Positions 52,249 through 59,945 of a stretch of DNA of 64,000 nucleotides are shown here, piece after piece. A program made the translations under genes and the position numbers. Each line of letters opens with the position of its first letter. Position 1 is the stretch's first letter. Under the pieces are notes generated by a model. The model saw only the letters and a program-made list of their open reading frames with translations. It had not been told where the DNA came from and did not search any database. Source of the stretch: DASQPR01 sp963836785 (GTDB taxonomy: Bacteria > Actinomycetota > Actinomycetes > Mycobacteriales > Micromonosporaceae); NCBI GenBank assembly GCA_963836785.1, contig CAWIKW010000006.1:248001-312000 (forward strand), read 5' to 3'.

Positions 52249-53064
52249 GTGGAGATGACCGAATCCGGCGGACCCGGAGTGACACGTCGCGCCGTGACGG
52301 CGGCCGAGAACGTGCGGGCCAGCCGCGGATGGTGGGACGCCGACGCCGACGCGTACCAGGCCGAGCACGGCGATTTTCTCGGCGAGGTCGAGTTCCGATG
52401 GTGCCCGGAGGGTTTGCGCGAGGCCGATGCCCGCCTGCTGGGCGACGTCGACGGTCGGCGCGTCGTCGAGGTTGGCTGCGGCGCCGCGGCGGCGGCCCGG
52501 TGGCTCGCGACCCAGGGCGCCGAGGTGGTCGCGCTTGATCTGTCCGCCGGCATGCTCCGGCACGCGGCCGACGCCGCAGATCATTCCGGGGTACGGGTTC
52601 CGCTGGTTCAGGCGGACGCAACGCACCTGCCGTTCGCCGATGAGAGCTTCGACATCGCGTGTACGGCGTTCGGTGCGGTCCCGTTCGTCGACGATTCGGC
52701 CGCGGTGATGCGCGAGGTGTTCCGGGTCCTGCGGCCGGGTGGTCGCTGGGTTTTCGCGGTGACCCACCCGATGCGGTGGATCTTCCTCGACGATCCGGGC
52801 GAGGGCGGCCTGGTCGCGATCCACTCGTACTTCGACCGCCGGCCGTACGTCGAGTACGACGACTCAGGCACGGCGACGTACGTGGAGCATCACCGTACGG
52901 TCGGCGATCGGGTACGCGAACTCGTGGCGGCCGGGTTCGTGCTCACCGACGTCGTCGAACCCGAGTGGCCGGAGGAGAACCGCCAGGTGTGGGGGCAATG
53001 GAGTCCGCTGCGCGGCCAAATCTTCCCCGGCACGTCCATCTTCTGCAGCACGAAGCCGGCCTGA
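52249..53064 (+). CDS. Class I SAM-dependent methyltransferase
   Basis: A 271-residue methyltransferase. SAM motif I is VVEVGCGAAAAARWLATQGA, followed by VVALDLSAGML, LVQADATHLPFADESFD (motif II) and FRVLRPGGRWVF (motif III). An N-terminal RGWWDADADAYQAEHGDFLG block is typical of an actinobacterial subgroup next to rpsA. The substrate is unknown. GTG 52249 or ATG 52255 may start it; both fit. Confidence 0.9.
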   Translation: MEMTESGGPGVTRRAVTAAENVRASRGWWDADADAYQAEHGDFLGEVEFRWCPEGLREADARLLGDVDGRRVVEVGCGAAAAARWLATQGAEVVALDLSAGMLRHAADAADHSGVRVPLVQADATHLPFADESFDIACTAFGAVPFVDDSAAVMREVFRVLRPGGRWVFAVTHPMRWIFLDDPGEGGLVAIHSYFDRRPYVEYDDSGTATYVEHHRTVGDRVRELVAAGFVLTDVVEPEWPEENRQVWGQWSPLRGQIFPGTSIFCSTKPA

Positions 53065-53216
53065 CCTTGGATTCTGCGGCCCGGGGCCGGCCGGACTCGA
53101 ACCACGAGCGCCGCGTGACCGGGAGCACATCGACGGACGCCAACGTACGGGAATGATCCGAGACGTGAAACAGTTCCTTCGGATACACACCCGCAACACC
53201 AGACTCTGGAGGAACA

Positions 53217-53366
53217 GTGAACGTCCGTCGCGCCCACCGCAACATCGGTGACGGTGTCCGACTCAACGAGAAGACCGGCACCGTCTCCACGTACGCGACC
53301 CGCGCCAAGGCGCGCCACGACCGCGCACGTACCGGTGCGTTTGGCTACTACGTCGACATCCGGTAA
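53217..53366 (+). CDS. Small basic orphan protein, 49 residues
   Basis: The short frame GTG 53217 to TAA 53366 has a very good Shine-Dalgarno (GGAGG at 53208-53212) and strongly GC-biased third positions, and it ends 26 bases before a clear hairpin terminator, so it is likely a real gene. The protein is rich in Arg, Thr and Tyr (RRAHRNIGDGVRLNEKTGTV, then TRAKARHDRARTGAFGYYVD). I do not recognise a family. The charge suggests a nucleic-acid or ribosome-associated peptide, which is a guess. Confidence 0.65.
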   Translation: MNVRRAHRNIGDGVRLNEKTGTVSTYATRAKARHDRARTGAFGYYVDIR

Positions 53367-53391
53367 CGCGCCGGTCCGCCACCTGCCGAAT

Positions 53392-53419
53392 ATGCCCGGA
53401 CCCGTCAGGGTCCGGGCAT
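53392..53419. terminator. Terminator hairpin after the 49-residue gene
   Basis: ATGCCCGGACCC-gtca-GGGTCCGGGCAT is a perfect 12-bp stem with a 4-nt loop. It lies between the small plus-strand gene and the convergent HEAT-repeat gene and can end both transcripts. Confidence 0.8.
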
Positions 53420-53473
53420 TGTCGTGTCCGTGCATGGCCTGGCCTGGCCTGGTCGTCTCCGGCGCCGGGCGGC

Positions 53474-54598
53474 CTAGTCCTCGTTCAGCGCGCCGATGTC
53501 CGCCAGCAGGTCCTCGACCACGATGTCGGCCGCCCGTTCCACGTCGCCGCCGGCCCGGGCAAGCACTGCCTCGACGAGATACCCGGCCGTCTCCGGCGGT
53601 GCCCACGGTGACGACGCGTCGGGCAGCGGCGCGATGTCCAGGTAGGTGCCAAGCTCGAACCGGTCGTTGTAGAGCGCGACCGGCAACTCGGGCCAGCGGC
53701 GCATCAGCGTCGTGAACAACTGCCAGGCAAGGTCGTCGCGTTTGACGCGCGCCATCGGGTCGCACTCCAGCAGCGCCTCGCCGACACCGTGGTCGAGCGC
53801 ATTGAATTTCGCCAGCAGCGGCAGCAACGCCGGCTCGTGCAGAAACGCCGCCGCGTCGAACGTGTGCACGTGCGCGTCGTCGCGGGCGAGAAGTTCCGCG
53901 ATGTAGGGAGCGGCGCGGCGATCGCGGCGCCGCGCCAGGCAGCGCGCTGCCTCTTCACGAACCTCCGGGTACGGATCGTCGATCCGCTCCCACAGCGCCG
54001 CGCGCACCGTGTCGCTGTCGACGGCGAGTTGCCAACCGAGACTGAACGTGGCCCAGTTGCGGACCTCGGGATCATCGTCGCGCGTCATATCGGCCAGCAG
54101 ATCGATGCCCGGACCGGCCGGATCCTCGAGTAACGCCCACGCCATCGCTTCCGCGACCGTCCGCCGGACCTCGGGCGCGGCATGACCGGCGAGGCCGAAC
54201 AATGCCGGCAGACAACCTGGATCCTTGGTCGCACCACACGAACGGGCCAGTGCCAGATGTACGTCCGCATCAGTTTCGCCGGCGGCGGCGTCGCACAGCG
54301 CACGGGCGACGGCCGGTCGCAGGTCCGTACGGGCATCGCCGATGACGCCGAGCAGGTCAACGGCCAACATCCGGACGACCGGATCGGGACTGCTCAGGCG
54401 TACGGTCGCGAGGTCGAACGCGGCGTCGGCGCGGTACGCCGTCTCGTGCAACAGATCCCACACGGCATCCACGTCACGTTCCCGGGCGGCCCGACGCACG
54501 CGCTCCAGCGCACGGTCGAACTGGGCCGCCACCTCGTACGTCGCCGCCAAGCCGCCGCCCTCACCGGGCCGACCGCCGCCGGCATATACCGCCTCCAT
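53474..54598 (-). CDS. HEAT-repeat domain protein
   Basis: A 374-residue alpha-helical repeat protein. Repeats of the form DPxVRxxAxxxLGxxxD are seen as SSPDPVVRMLAVDLLGVIGD, DDDPEVRNWATFSLGWQLAV and DDPYPEVREEAARCLARRRD. A C-terminal helical part (LAWQLFTTLMRRWPELPVAL) is not of this kind. Such proteins are scaffolds or lyase-like; no catalytic site can be named. It lies 90 bases after polA on the same strand. Confidence 0.85.
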   Translation of the reverse strand: MEAVYAGGGRPGEGGGLAATYEVAAQFDRALERVRRAARERDVDAVWDLLHETAYRADAAFDLATVRLSSPDPVVRMLAVDLLGVIGDARTDLRPAVARALCDAAAGETDADVHLALARSCGATKDPGCLPALFGLAGHAAPEVRRTVAEAMAWALLEDPAGPGIDLLADMTRDDDPEVRNWATFSLGWQLAVDSDTVRAALWERIDDPYPEVREEAARCLARRRDRRAAPYIAELLARDDAHVHTFDAAAFLHEPALLPLLAKFNALDHGVGEALLECDPMARVKRDDLAWQLFTTLMRRWPELPVALYNDRFELGTYLDIAPLPDASSPWAPPETAGYLVEAVLARAGGDVERAADIVVEDLLADIGALNED

Positions 54599-54688
54599 TG
54601 CGGCATCGTGCCACGCCCTGCGTCCGCTTCGTGCCGAAATGACTAGAGTGCCTGATCATCGCGTTCGGCGGTACGGACACACGTCGCG

Positions 54689-57412
54689 TCAGTGGTCGGC
54701 GGCGTCCCAATCCCGGCCCGCGCCGACCGAAACGGACAGTGGGACGGACAGCGGATATGCCCCGCCCATCTTCTCCCGTACCAGTGCCTCCAAGGCCTCG
54801 CGCTCCCCGGCCGCGACGTCGAAGACCAGCTCGTCGTGGACCTGGAGAAGCATCCGCGATGTCAGGCCGGCGTCCCGGAGGCCCTCGTCGACGCGCAGCA
54901 TGGCGATCTTCATGATGTCGGCCGCCGAGCCCTGGATCGGCGCGTTCAACGCCATCCGTTCGGCGATCTCCCGCCGCTGGCGGTTGTCGCTCGCGAGATC
55001 GGGCAGGTAACGGCGGCGGCCGAGCAGAGTCGACGTGTAGCCGTCCAGGCTCGCCTGTGCGACGACCTCGCGGAGGTAGTCGCGTACGCCGCCGAAGCGG
55101 GAGAAATACTCCTGCATCAGCACGCTCGCGTCGGCCGGCGTGATGCCCAGTTGCTGGGCGAGGCCGTACGCCGACAGCCCATAGGCCAGGCCGTAGTTCA
55201 TCGCCTTGATGCGTCGGCGCTGCTCGTGGTTGACGTCTTCCAGTGGCACGCCGAAGACACTCGACGCGGTCGCGGCGTGGAAGTCGAAGCCGGAGTTGAA
55301 CGCCTCGACCAGTGCGGCGTCTTCGGACAGATGCGCCATGATCCGCATCTCGATCTGGCTGTAGTCGGCCGTCATCAGGCTTTCGTGACCCGCACTGGCA
55401 ACGAACGCGCGCCGGATCCGCCGACCCTCCTCGGTGCGGATCGGGATGTTCTGCAGGTTCGGATCGGCCGACGACAGCCGGCCCGTCGCGGCGACGGTCT
55501 GGAAGAACGTCGTGTGGATGCGTCCGTCCGCGGACACCGACTTGAGCAGCCCGTCGACCGTCGACTTGAGCTTGGCGACATCGCGGTGCCGGAGCAGATG
55601 TTCGAGCACGGCGTGCCCGGTTTGCGCGTACAGACCCGTGAGCGCGTCGGCGTCGGTCGTGTAACCGCTCTTGATCCGCTTCGTCTTCGGCAGATTCAGC
55701 TCGGTGAACAGGATCTCTTGCAGCTGCTTCGGTGAGCCGAGATTGAACTCGCGGCCGACGACCGCGTACGCCGCCTGCGCCGCCGCCTTCACTTCAGCCG
55801 CGAAATGTGACTCCAGATCGGACAGATAGTCGGTGTCGGCGGTGATGCCGATCGACTCCATGCCGGCCAGCACGACCAACAGCGGTTGCTCGACGTCGAG
55901 TAGCAGCTGCGCCGAGGTGTCGCCGCCTCTCGCCAGCTCGGCGTCGAGCGCCGTGGCCAGATCGAGTGTGGCCGCCGCCCGGAGCATGAGGTTGCGCTCC
56001 AGCTCTTCGCTCACGTCCCCGAGCCCGTCCAAGGTCAACTGGCCGTCCTCGGGTGCGTCGACCCTCAACTCGCGGTGGAGATAGCGCAGCGCGAGATCGG
56101 TCAGGTCGTACGACCTCTGGTCCGGGCGGGCCAAGTAGGCGGCCAGCGCCGTATCGCGATAGAGACCGGCGAGCGTCCAACCGTGTCCGGCCGCGGCCAG
56201 CCCCATCGGCTTCGCGTCGTGGATCACCTTCAGCCGCAGGGGATCGCCGAACCAGGCCGCGACGGCCGCGTCATCGGCCGGGTCGAGCGTTGCCGGATCG
56301 AACCAACCGGCGTGGCCGCCCACCGTCGCGATCGCGACCCCGGTGAGCGCGCCGGCACCTCGGCCGAATGTGCCGGTCACGGCCACGCCGACCGGGTCGG
56401 CACCGACGAATTCGTCGAGCCATGCGGCCACCTCGCCGGTGCGCAGGATCGCGGTATCGAGGTCGAAGCCGCCCTCGGCCTCCGGTTCGACCGCCTCGAG
56501 ATACTGATACAGCCGCTCGCGAAGCACTCGGAACTGCAGCGTGTCGAAGACCTGATGCACCTGCTCGCGATCCCAGCCGTGCCACACGGCGTCGGCCGGC
56601 TTGACCGACAGGTCGAGGTCGTCAACGAGCCGGTTCAGTTCGTAGTTGCGCAGCACGTCGGCCAGGCCCGCCCGCAGCCCGTCGCCGGCCTTGCCCTTGA
56701 TCTCGTCGACGTGCGCGACGACGCCGTCGAGCCCGCCGTACGTCGTGATCCACTTAGCGGCCGTCTTCGGGCCGACGCCGGCGATGCCGGGCAGGTTGTC
56801 GCTGGACTCGCCAACGAGCGCGGCAAGATCTCGATACTGCTCCGGACCCACGCCATACCGGGCCTCGACCGCGTCGGGCGTCATCCGCGACAGCTCCGAC
56901 ACGCCACGAATCGGGTAGAGCACGGTGGTGCGATCGCCCACGAGCTGGAACGCGTCGCGGTCGCCGGAGCAGATCAACACCTCGAGGCCGGCCTCACGCG
57001 CTTCGCGCGTCAGTGTGGCGATCGCGTCGTCGGCCTCATAGCCCGGTGCCTCGACAACCGGGATCCGCAGCGCGGCGAGCACCTCCTTGACGAGCGCGAC
57101 CTGACCGGTGAAGTCGGTCGGTGTGGTGGCTCGGCCGGCCTTGTATTCCGCGTATCGCTCGGTCCGGAACGACTGCCGGGACACGTCGAACGCTACGACG
57201 ATGTGCGACGGCTTTTCGTCCCGGAGGACGTTGATGAGCATCGATGTGAAGCCGTAGACGGCGTTGGTCGGCTGCCCCGTCGACGTCGAGAAATTCTCCA
57301 CCGGCAGCGCGAAGAACGCCCGGTACGCCAGCGAATGTCCGTCCAGCAGGAGCAACTTGCCCGACGCGGTCGGCGTGGCGGCCGGCCTCGACGCGGGTGT
57401 TGGCTCCGGCAT
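54689..57412 (-). CDS. polA: DNA polymerase I
   Basis: A 907-residue family A polymerase. The N-terminal 5'-3' exonuclease (LLLLDGHSLAYRAFFALPVE, EADDAIATL, GDRDAFQLV) is complete. In the middle domain the proofreading motif DTET is missing (AVTGTFGRGAGALTG stands there), so 3'-5' exonuclease activity is probably lost, as in other actinobacteria. Polymerase motifs A (MTADYSQIEMRIMAHLSED), B (RRRIKAMNYGLAYGLSAYGL) and C (LLQVHDELVFDV) are intact. ATG 57412 is chosen because AGGAG lies 6 bases upstream (57419-57423). A GTG at 57466 gives 18 more residues without a Shine-Dalgarno. Confidence 0.95.
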   Translation of the reverse strand: MPEPTPASRPAATPTASGKLLLLDGHSLAYRAFFALPVENFSTSTGQPTNAVYGFTSMLINVLRDEKPSHIVVAFDVSRQSFRTERYAEYKAGRATTPTDFTGQVALVKEVLAALRIPVVEAPGYEADDAIATLTREAREAGLEVLICSGDRDAFQLVGDRTTVLYPIRGVSELSRMTPDAVEARYGVGPEQYRDLAALVGESSDNLPGIAGVGPKTAAKWITTYGGLDGVVAHVDEIKGKAGDGLRAGLADVLRNYELNRLVDDLDLSVKPADAVWHGWDREQVHQVFDTLQFRVLRERLYQYLEAVEPEAEGGFDLDTAILRTGEVAAWLDEFVGADPVGVAVTGTFGRGAGALTGVAIATVGGHAGWFDPATLDPADDAAVAAWFGDPLRLKVIHDAKPMGLAAAGHGWTLAGLYRDTALAAYLARPDQRSYDLTDLALRYLHRELRVDAPEDGQLTLDGLGDVSEELERNLMLRAAATLDLATALDAELARGGDTSAQLLLDVEQPLLVVLAGMESIGITADTDYLSDLESHFAAEVKAAAQAAYAVVGREFNLGSPKQLQEILFTELNLPKTKRIKSGYTTDADALTGLYAQTGHAVLEHLLRHRDVAKLKSTVDGLLKSVSADGRIHTTFFQTVAATGRLSSADPNLQNIPIRTEEGRRIRRAFVASAGHESLMTADYSQIEMRIMAHLSEDAALVEAFNSGFDFHAATASSVFGVPLEDVNHEQRRRIKAMNYGLAYGLSAYGLAQQLGITPADASVLMQEYFSRFGGVRDYLREVVAQASLDGYTSTLLGRRRYLPDLASDNRQRREIAERMALNAPIQGSAADIMKIAMLRVDEGLRDAGLTSRMLLQVHDELVFDVAAGEREALEALVREKMGGAYPLSVPLSVSVGAGRDWDAADH

Positions 57413-57574
57413 CGTTGGCTCCTGCTCGCTTGGAACTGACTCAGCGGCAGCCGTTGTTGTGCTCACGTCTGGCGAGCCTAGTCGCCGCCTCCGACAATCG
57501 CCTCCGCCGTCCGGTGGCCCAGCTTCGGACGTACCCGTCAAATGATCGGGTGGCCGACCTCGGCGGGCGGCGAC

Positions 57575-58183
57575 CTACGGGAGGTCGGAGGCGGCCGCCT
57601 CGGCCAGGATGCGGTCGGCGACGTCACGCATCGTCATCCGGTGGTCCATCGCGGTCCGCTGGATCCACTTGAACGCCTGCGGTTCGGTCATCTGGTACTT
57701 GGCCATCAGCGCACCCTTGGCCCGCTCGACCGCCTTGCGGGTCTCGAGACGGTCGGTCAATGTCGCGACTTCGGCCTCCAGCGCCGACAGCTCGGCGAAC
57801 CGCGACAACGCGATCTCGATCGCCGGGACCAGGTCGCTCTTCTGGAACGGCTTGACCAGATACGCCATAGCGCCGGCTTCCCGCGCGCGCTCGACGAGAT
57901 CACGCTGGCTGAACGCCGTGAGGATGATGATCGGCGCGATCCGCGCGGCCGCGATGCGTTCGGCCGCTTCGAGACCGTCCATGATCGGCATCTTGATGTC
58001 GAGGATGATCAGGTCCGGGTGCTGTTCCTCGGCCAGCCGTACGGCGGTCTCGCCGTCACCGGCCTCGCCGACGACGTCGTAGCCCTCCTCGACGAGCATT
58101 TCGGCGAGATCGAGCCGGATGAGCGCCTCGTCCTCGGCGATCAACACGCGCGGTCGCTGCTCCGGCGCACGATTGTCGGCCAC
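57575..58183 (-). CDS. pdtaR: ANTAR-domain response regulator, PdtaR type
   Basis: A 202-residue protein: receiver domain (RVLIAEDEALIRLDLAEMLV, Asp in LIILDIKMPIMDG, Lys in YLVKPFQKSDL), a coiled-coil linker and a C-terminal ANTAR RNA-binding domain (ETRKAVERAKGALMAKYQM, then EPQAFKWIQRTAMDHRMTMR). PdtaR proteins act as antiterminators after phosphorylation by PdtaS. No PdtaS gene lies beside it. GTG 58183 is the conserved start. It is divergent from the tRNA gene and lies near polA, as in other actinobacteria. Confidence 0.93.
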   Translation of the reverse strand: MADNRAPEQRPRVLIAEDEALIRLDLAEMLVEEGYDVVGEAGDGETAVRLAEEQHPDLIILDIKMPIMDGLEAAERIAAARIAPIIILTAFSQRDLVERAREAGAMAYLVKPFQKSDLVPAIEIALSRFAELSALEAEVATLTDRLETRKAVERAKGALMAKYQMTEPQAFKWIQRTAMDHRMTMRDVADRILAEAAASDLP

Positions 58184-58273
58184 GTGACCCAACTCCCCTA
58201 ACCGCGGTTGTTCGCGACACCGGCCTGCGGGTGTCGCGTCGCACAGCGTAATGGGTAGGCTATCCGAGCCGAC

Positions 58274-58347
58274 GTCCCCGTAGCCCAATCGGCAGAGGCA
58301 CGGAGCTCAAACCTCCGCCAGTGTGGGTTCGACTCCCACCGGGGGCA
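58274..58347 (+). tRNA. tRNA with CAA (Leu) anticodon, class I shape
   Basis: A 74-nt cloverleaf: acceptor GTCCCCG (58274-58280) with CGGGGGC (58340-58346) and discriminator A; D arm GCC/GGC with loop CAATCGGCAGA; anticodon arm CGGAG-CTCAAAC-CTCCG with anticodon CAA at 58308-58310; variable loop CCAGT (5 nt); T arm GTGGG-TTCGACT-CCCAC. The 3' CCA is not encoded. The D-arm (GG-C-AGA) and anticodon are leucine-like, but bacterial tRNA-Leu normally has a long variable arm, which is absent. Confidence 0.85.
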
Positions 58348-58396
58348 CAAACCAGTCATCAATTCACAGGTCCGTCGGGCTCGGGCTGCTGCCGGC

Positions 58397-58464
58397 CCAT
58401 GATCCAGCTGTCGGCCATGATTCAGTTGCCGGCAATGATCCAGTTGCCGGCCATGATCCCTCAG
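58397..58464. repeat. 18-bp tandem repeat, about 3.5 copies
   Basis: The units 58397-58414, 58415-58432 and 58433-58450 (ccatgatccagttgccgg type, 1-3 differences), plus a partial fourth from 58451, lie between the tRNA and the oxidoreductase gene. The rest of this ~300-bp gap holds no gene. AGGAG at 58637-58641 serves the next start. Confidence 0.85.
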
Positions 58465-58646
58465 CGTGGACGATCGCCGCCGCAATCCGGCACGGATCGT
58501 CCACGGCAATGGATCACCGATCGCGGGCGCCCGGCTCCGCCGGCCAACCCTCGGTCCAACCGCACGGGTTCCGTCGTGACATCGGCCGGCGGCCGGCCGA
58601 TCCGCCACAAGTACGCAATGCTGGACCCGTGAGGGAAGGAGCCGCC

Positions 58647-59720
58647 GTGCCCGACAACAACGATCAGGCCGACTCGCCCCCGGGCGTCGCGAACGCCCGC
58701 GCGGTCGTGTACACGGAGACGGGCGGGCCTGAGGTTCTGCGCGTCGTCCAGTCGCCGATCCGGCCGCCCGGGCCCGGCGAGGTGCGGGTTCGGATGCATC
58801 GTGCCGGCGTAAATCCGACCGACTGGAAGTCGCGTCAGGGCGAGCGCCCCGGCCGCCCGGTCGAACCCGCACAGGTGCCGGGCCAGGACGGCGCCGGCGT
58901 GGTCGACGCGGTCGGCTCCGGTGTCGAGGCCGCGTTGCAGGGACTTCGAGTATGGATCTGGGAGGCCGCGTACGGCCGCAGCGACGGGACCGCCCAGGAG
59001 TACGCGATCGTGCCGGCGCGTCAGGTCGTCACCCTGCCCGACCTCGCCTCGTTCGATCTGGGCGCCTCGCTCGGCATACCCTTCATCACCGCGCACCGCT
59101 GCCTCACCGTCACCGAAGACGGTCCGGTCCGGCTGGGTCCGGGCACCCTCGACGGGCGCGTTGTCCTTGTCGCTGGCGGCGCTGGAGCGGTCGGAAACGC
59201 TGCCATCCAGCTCGCCCGGTGGTCCGACGCGACGGTCATTGCCACCGTCAGCGGGCCGCGCAAGGCGCAGCTCGCGGCGGTGGCCGGTGCCGACCACGTG
59301 ATCAACTATCGGCAGCAGGACGTCGTCAGCGAGGTTCGCAAGATCAGTCGACGCGGCGTGGACACGATCGTCGAGGTCGCCTCGGCCGCGAATGCGGCGA
59401 TCGACGCGGCCGTGGTCGCTCGCCTCGGCTCGGTGGCGATCTACTCGAACAACGGCGGCGACGAGGTCACGCTGCCCGTACGTGCCCTCATGGCCCCGAA
59501 CGCCCGGTGGCAGTTCGTGCTGGTCTACACCGCACCGGCGGAGGCCAAAGGGATCGCCATCGACGACATAGCCGCGGCGATCATCGACGGAGCAATTCGC
59601 GTCGGCGGCGACGCCGGCCTGCCACTGCACCACTTTCCGCTCGACCGGGCGGGCGACGCGCACGCCGCGGTGCAGCAGAGCGCGGTCGGCAAGGTGCTGA
59701 TTGACGTCGTCGCCGACTGA
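58647..59720 (+). CDS. Quinone-oxidoreductase-like medium-chain dehydrogenase
   Basis: A 357-residue zinc-independent MDR protein. N-terminal groES-like fold (AVVYTETGGPEVLRVVQSPI, HRAGVNPTDWKSRQG, PGQDGAGVV) and a nucleotide-binding domain with VLVAGGAGAVGNAAIQLARW. The AGGAGAVG loop is that of NADPH:quinone reductases; no zinc cysteines are present. GTG 58647 is fixed by AGGAG 5 bases upstream. It probably reduces a quinone or enone, substrate unknown. Confidence 0.9.
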   Translation: MPDNNDQADSPPGVANARAVVYTETGGPEVLRVVQSPIRPPGPGEVRVRMHRAGVNPTDWKSRQGERPGRPVEPAQVPGQDGAGVVDAVGSGVEAALQGLRVWIWEAAYGRSDGTAQEYAIVPARQVVTLPDLASFDLGASLGIPFITAHRCLTVTEDGPVRLGPGTLDGRVVLVAGGAGAVGNAAIQLARWSDATVIATVSGPRKAQLAAVAGADHVINYRQQDVVSEVRKISRRGVDTIVEVASAANAAIDAAVVARLGSVAIYSNNGGDEVTLPVRALMAPNARWQFVLVYTAPAEAKGIAIDDIAAAIIDGAIRVGGDAGLPLHHFPLDRAGDAHAAVQQSAVGKVLIDVVAD

Positions 59721-59837
59721 TCCACGCGATCGGACGGTTGCGCTGAGTGTCGGCCGCGGAGCCCGGTAAATCGCTCGACTGTCCGCCGACACCCTGCCAA
59801 CCTGGTGACGACGGCGACCGACGACGGGAGAACGGCA

Positions 59838-59945
59838 ATGCGAGCACTCGAAAACTCTCTGCCCCTGTGGATGCGAGCTTTCGAGGACACGCCAGCCTAT
59901 GCACACCGTCAACATCGGGATTCTCGCGCACGTCGACGCGGGTAA
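59838..59945 (+). CDS. Possible leader peptide ORF overlapping the ribosome-protection gene
   Basis: A 35-codon frame (MRALENSLPLWMRAFEDTPA...) starts at ATG 59838 with GGGAG 7 bases upstream. It runs through the start of the GTPase gene (ATG 59899) in another frame and stops at TAA 59943-59945. The GTPase gene has only a distant, weak Shine-Dalgarno. CTCGAAA and TTTCGAG inside the leader are complementary and could pair. Known tet(M)-type genes are controlled by leader peptides. Translation here is not proven. Confidence 0.45.
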   Translation: MRALENSLPLWMRAFEDTPAYAHRQHRDSRARRRG

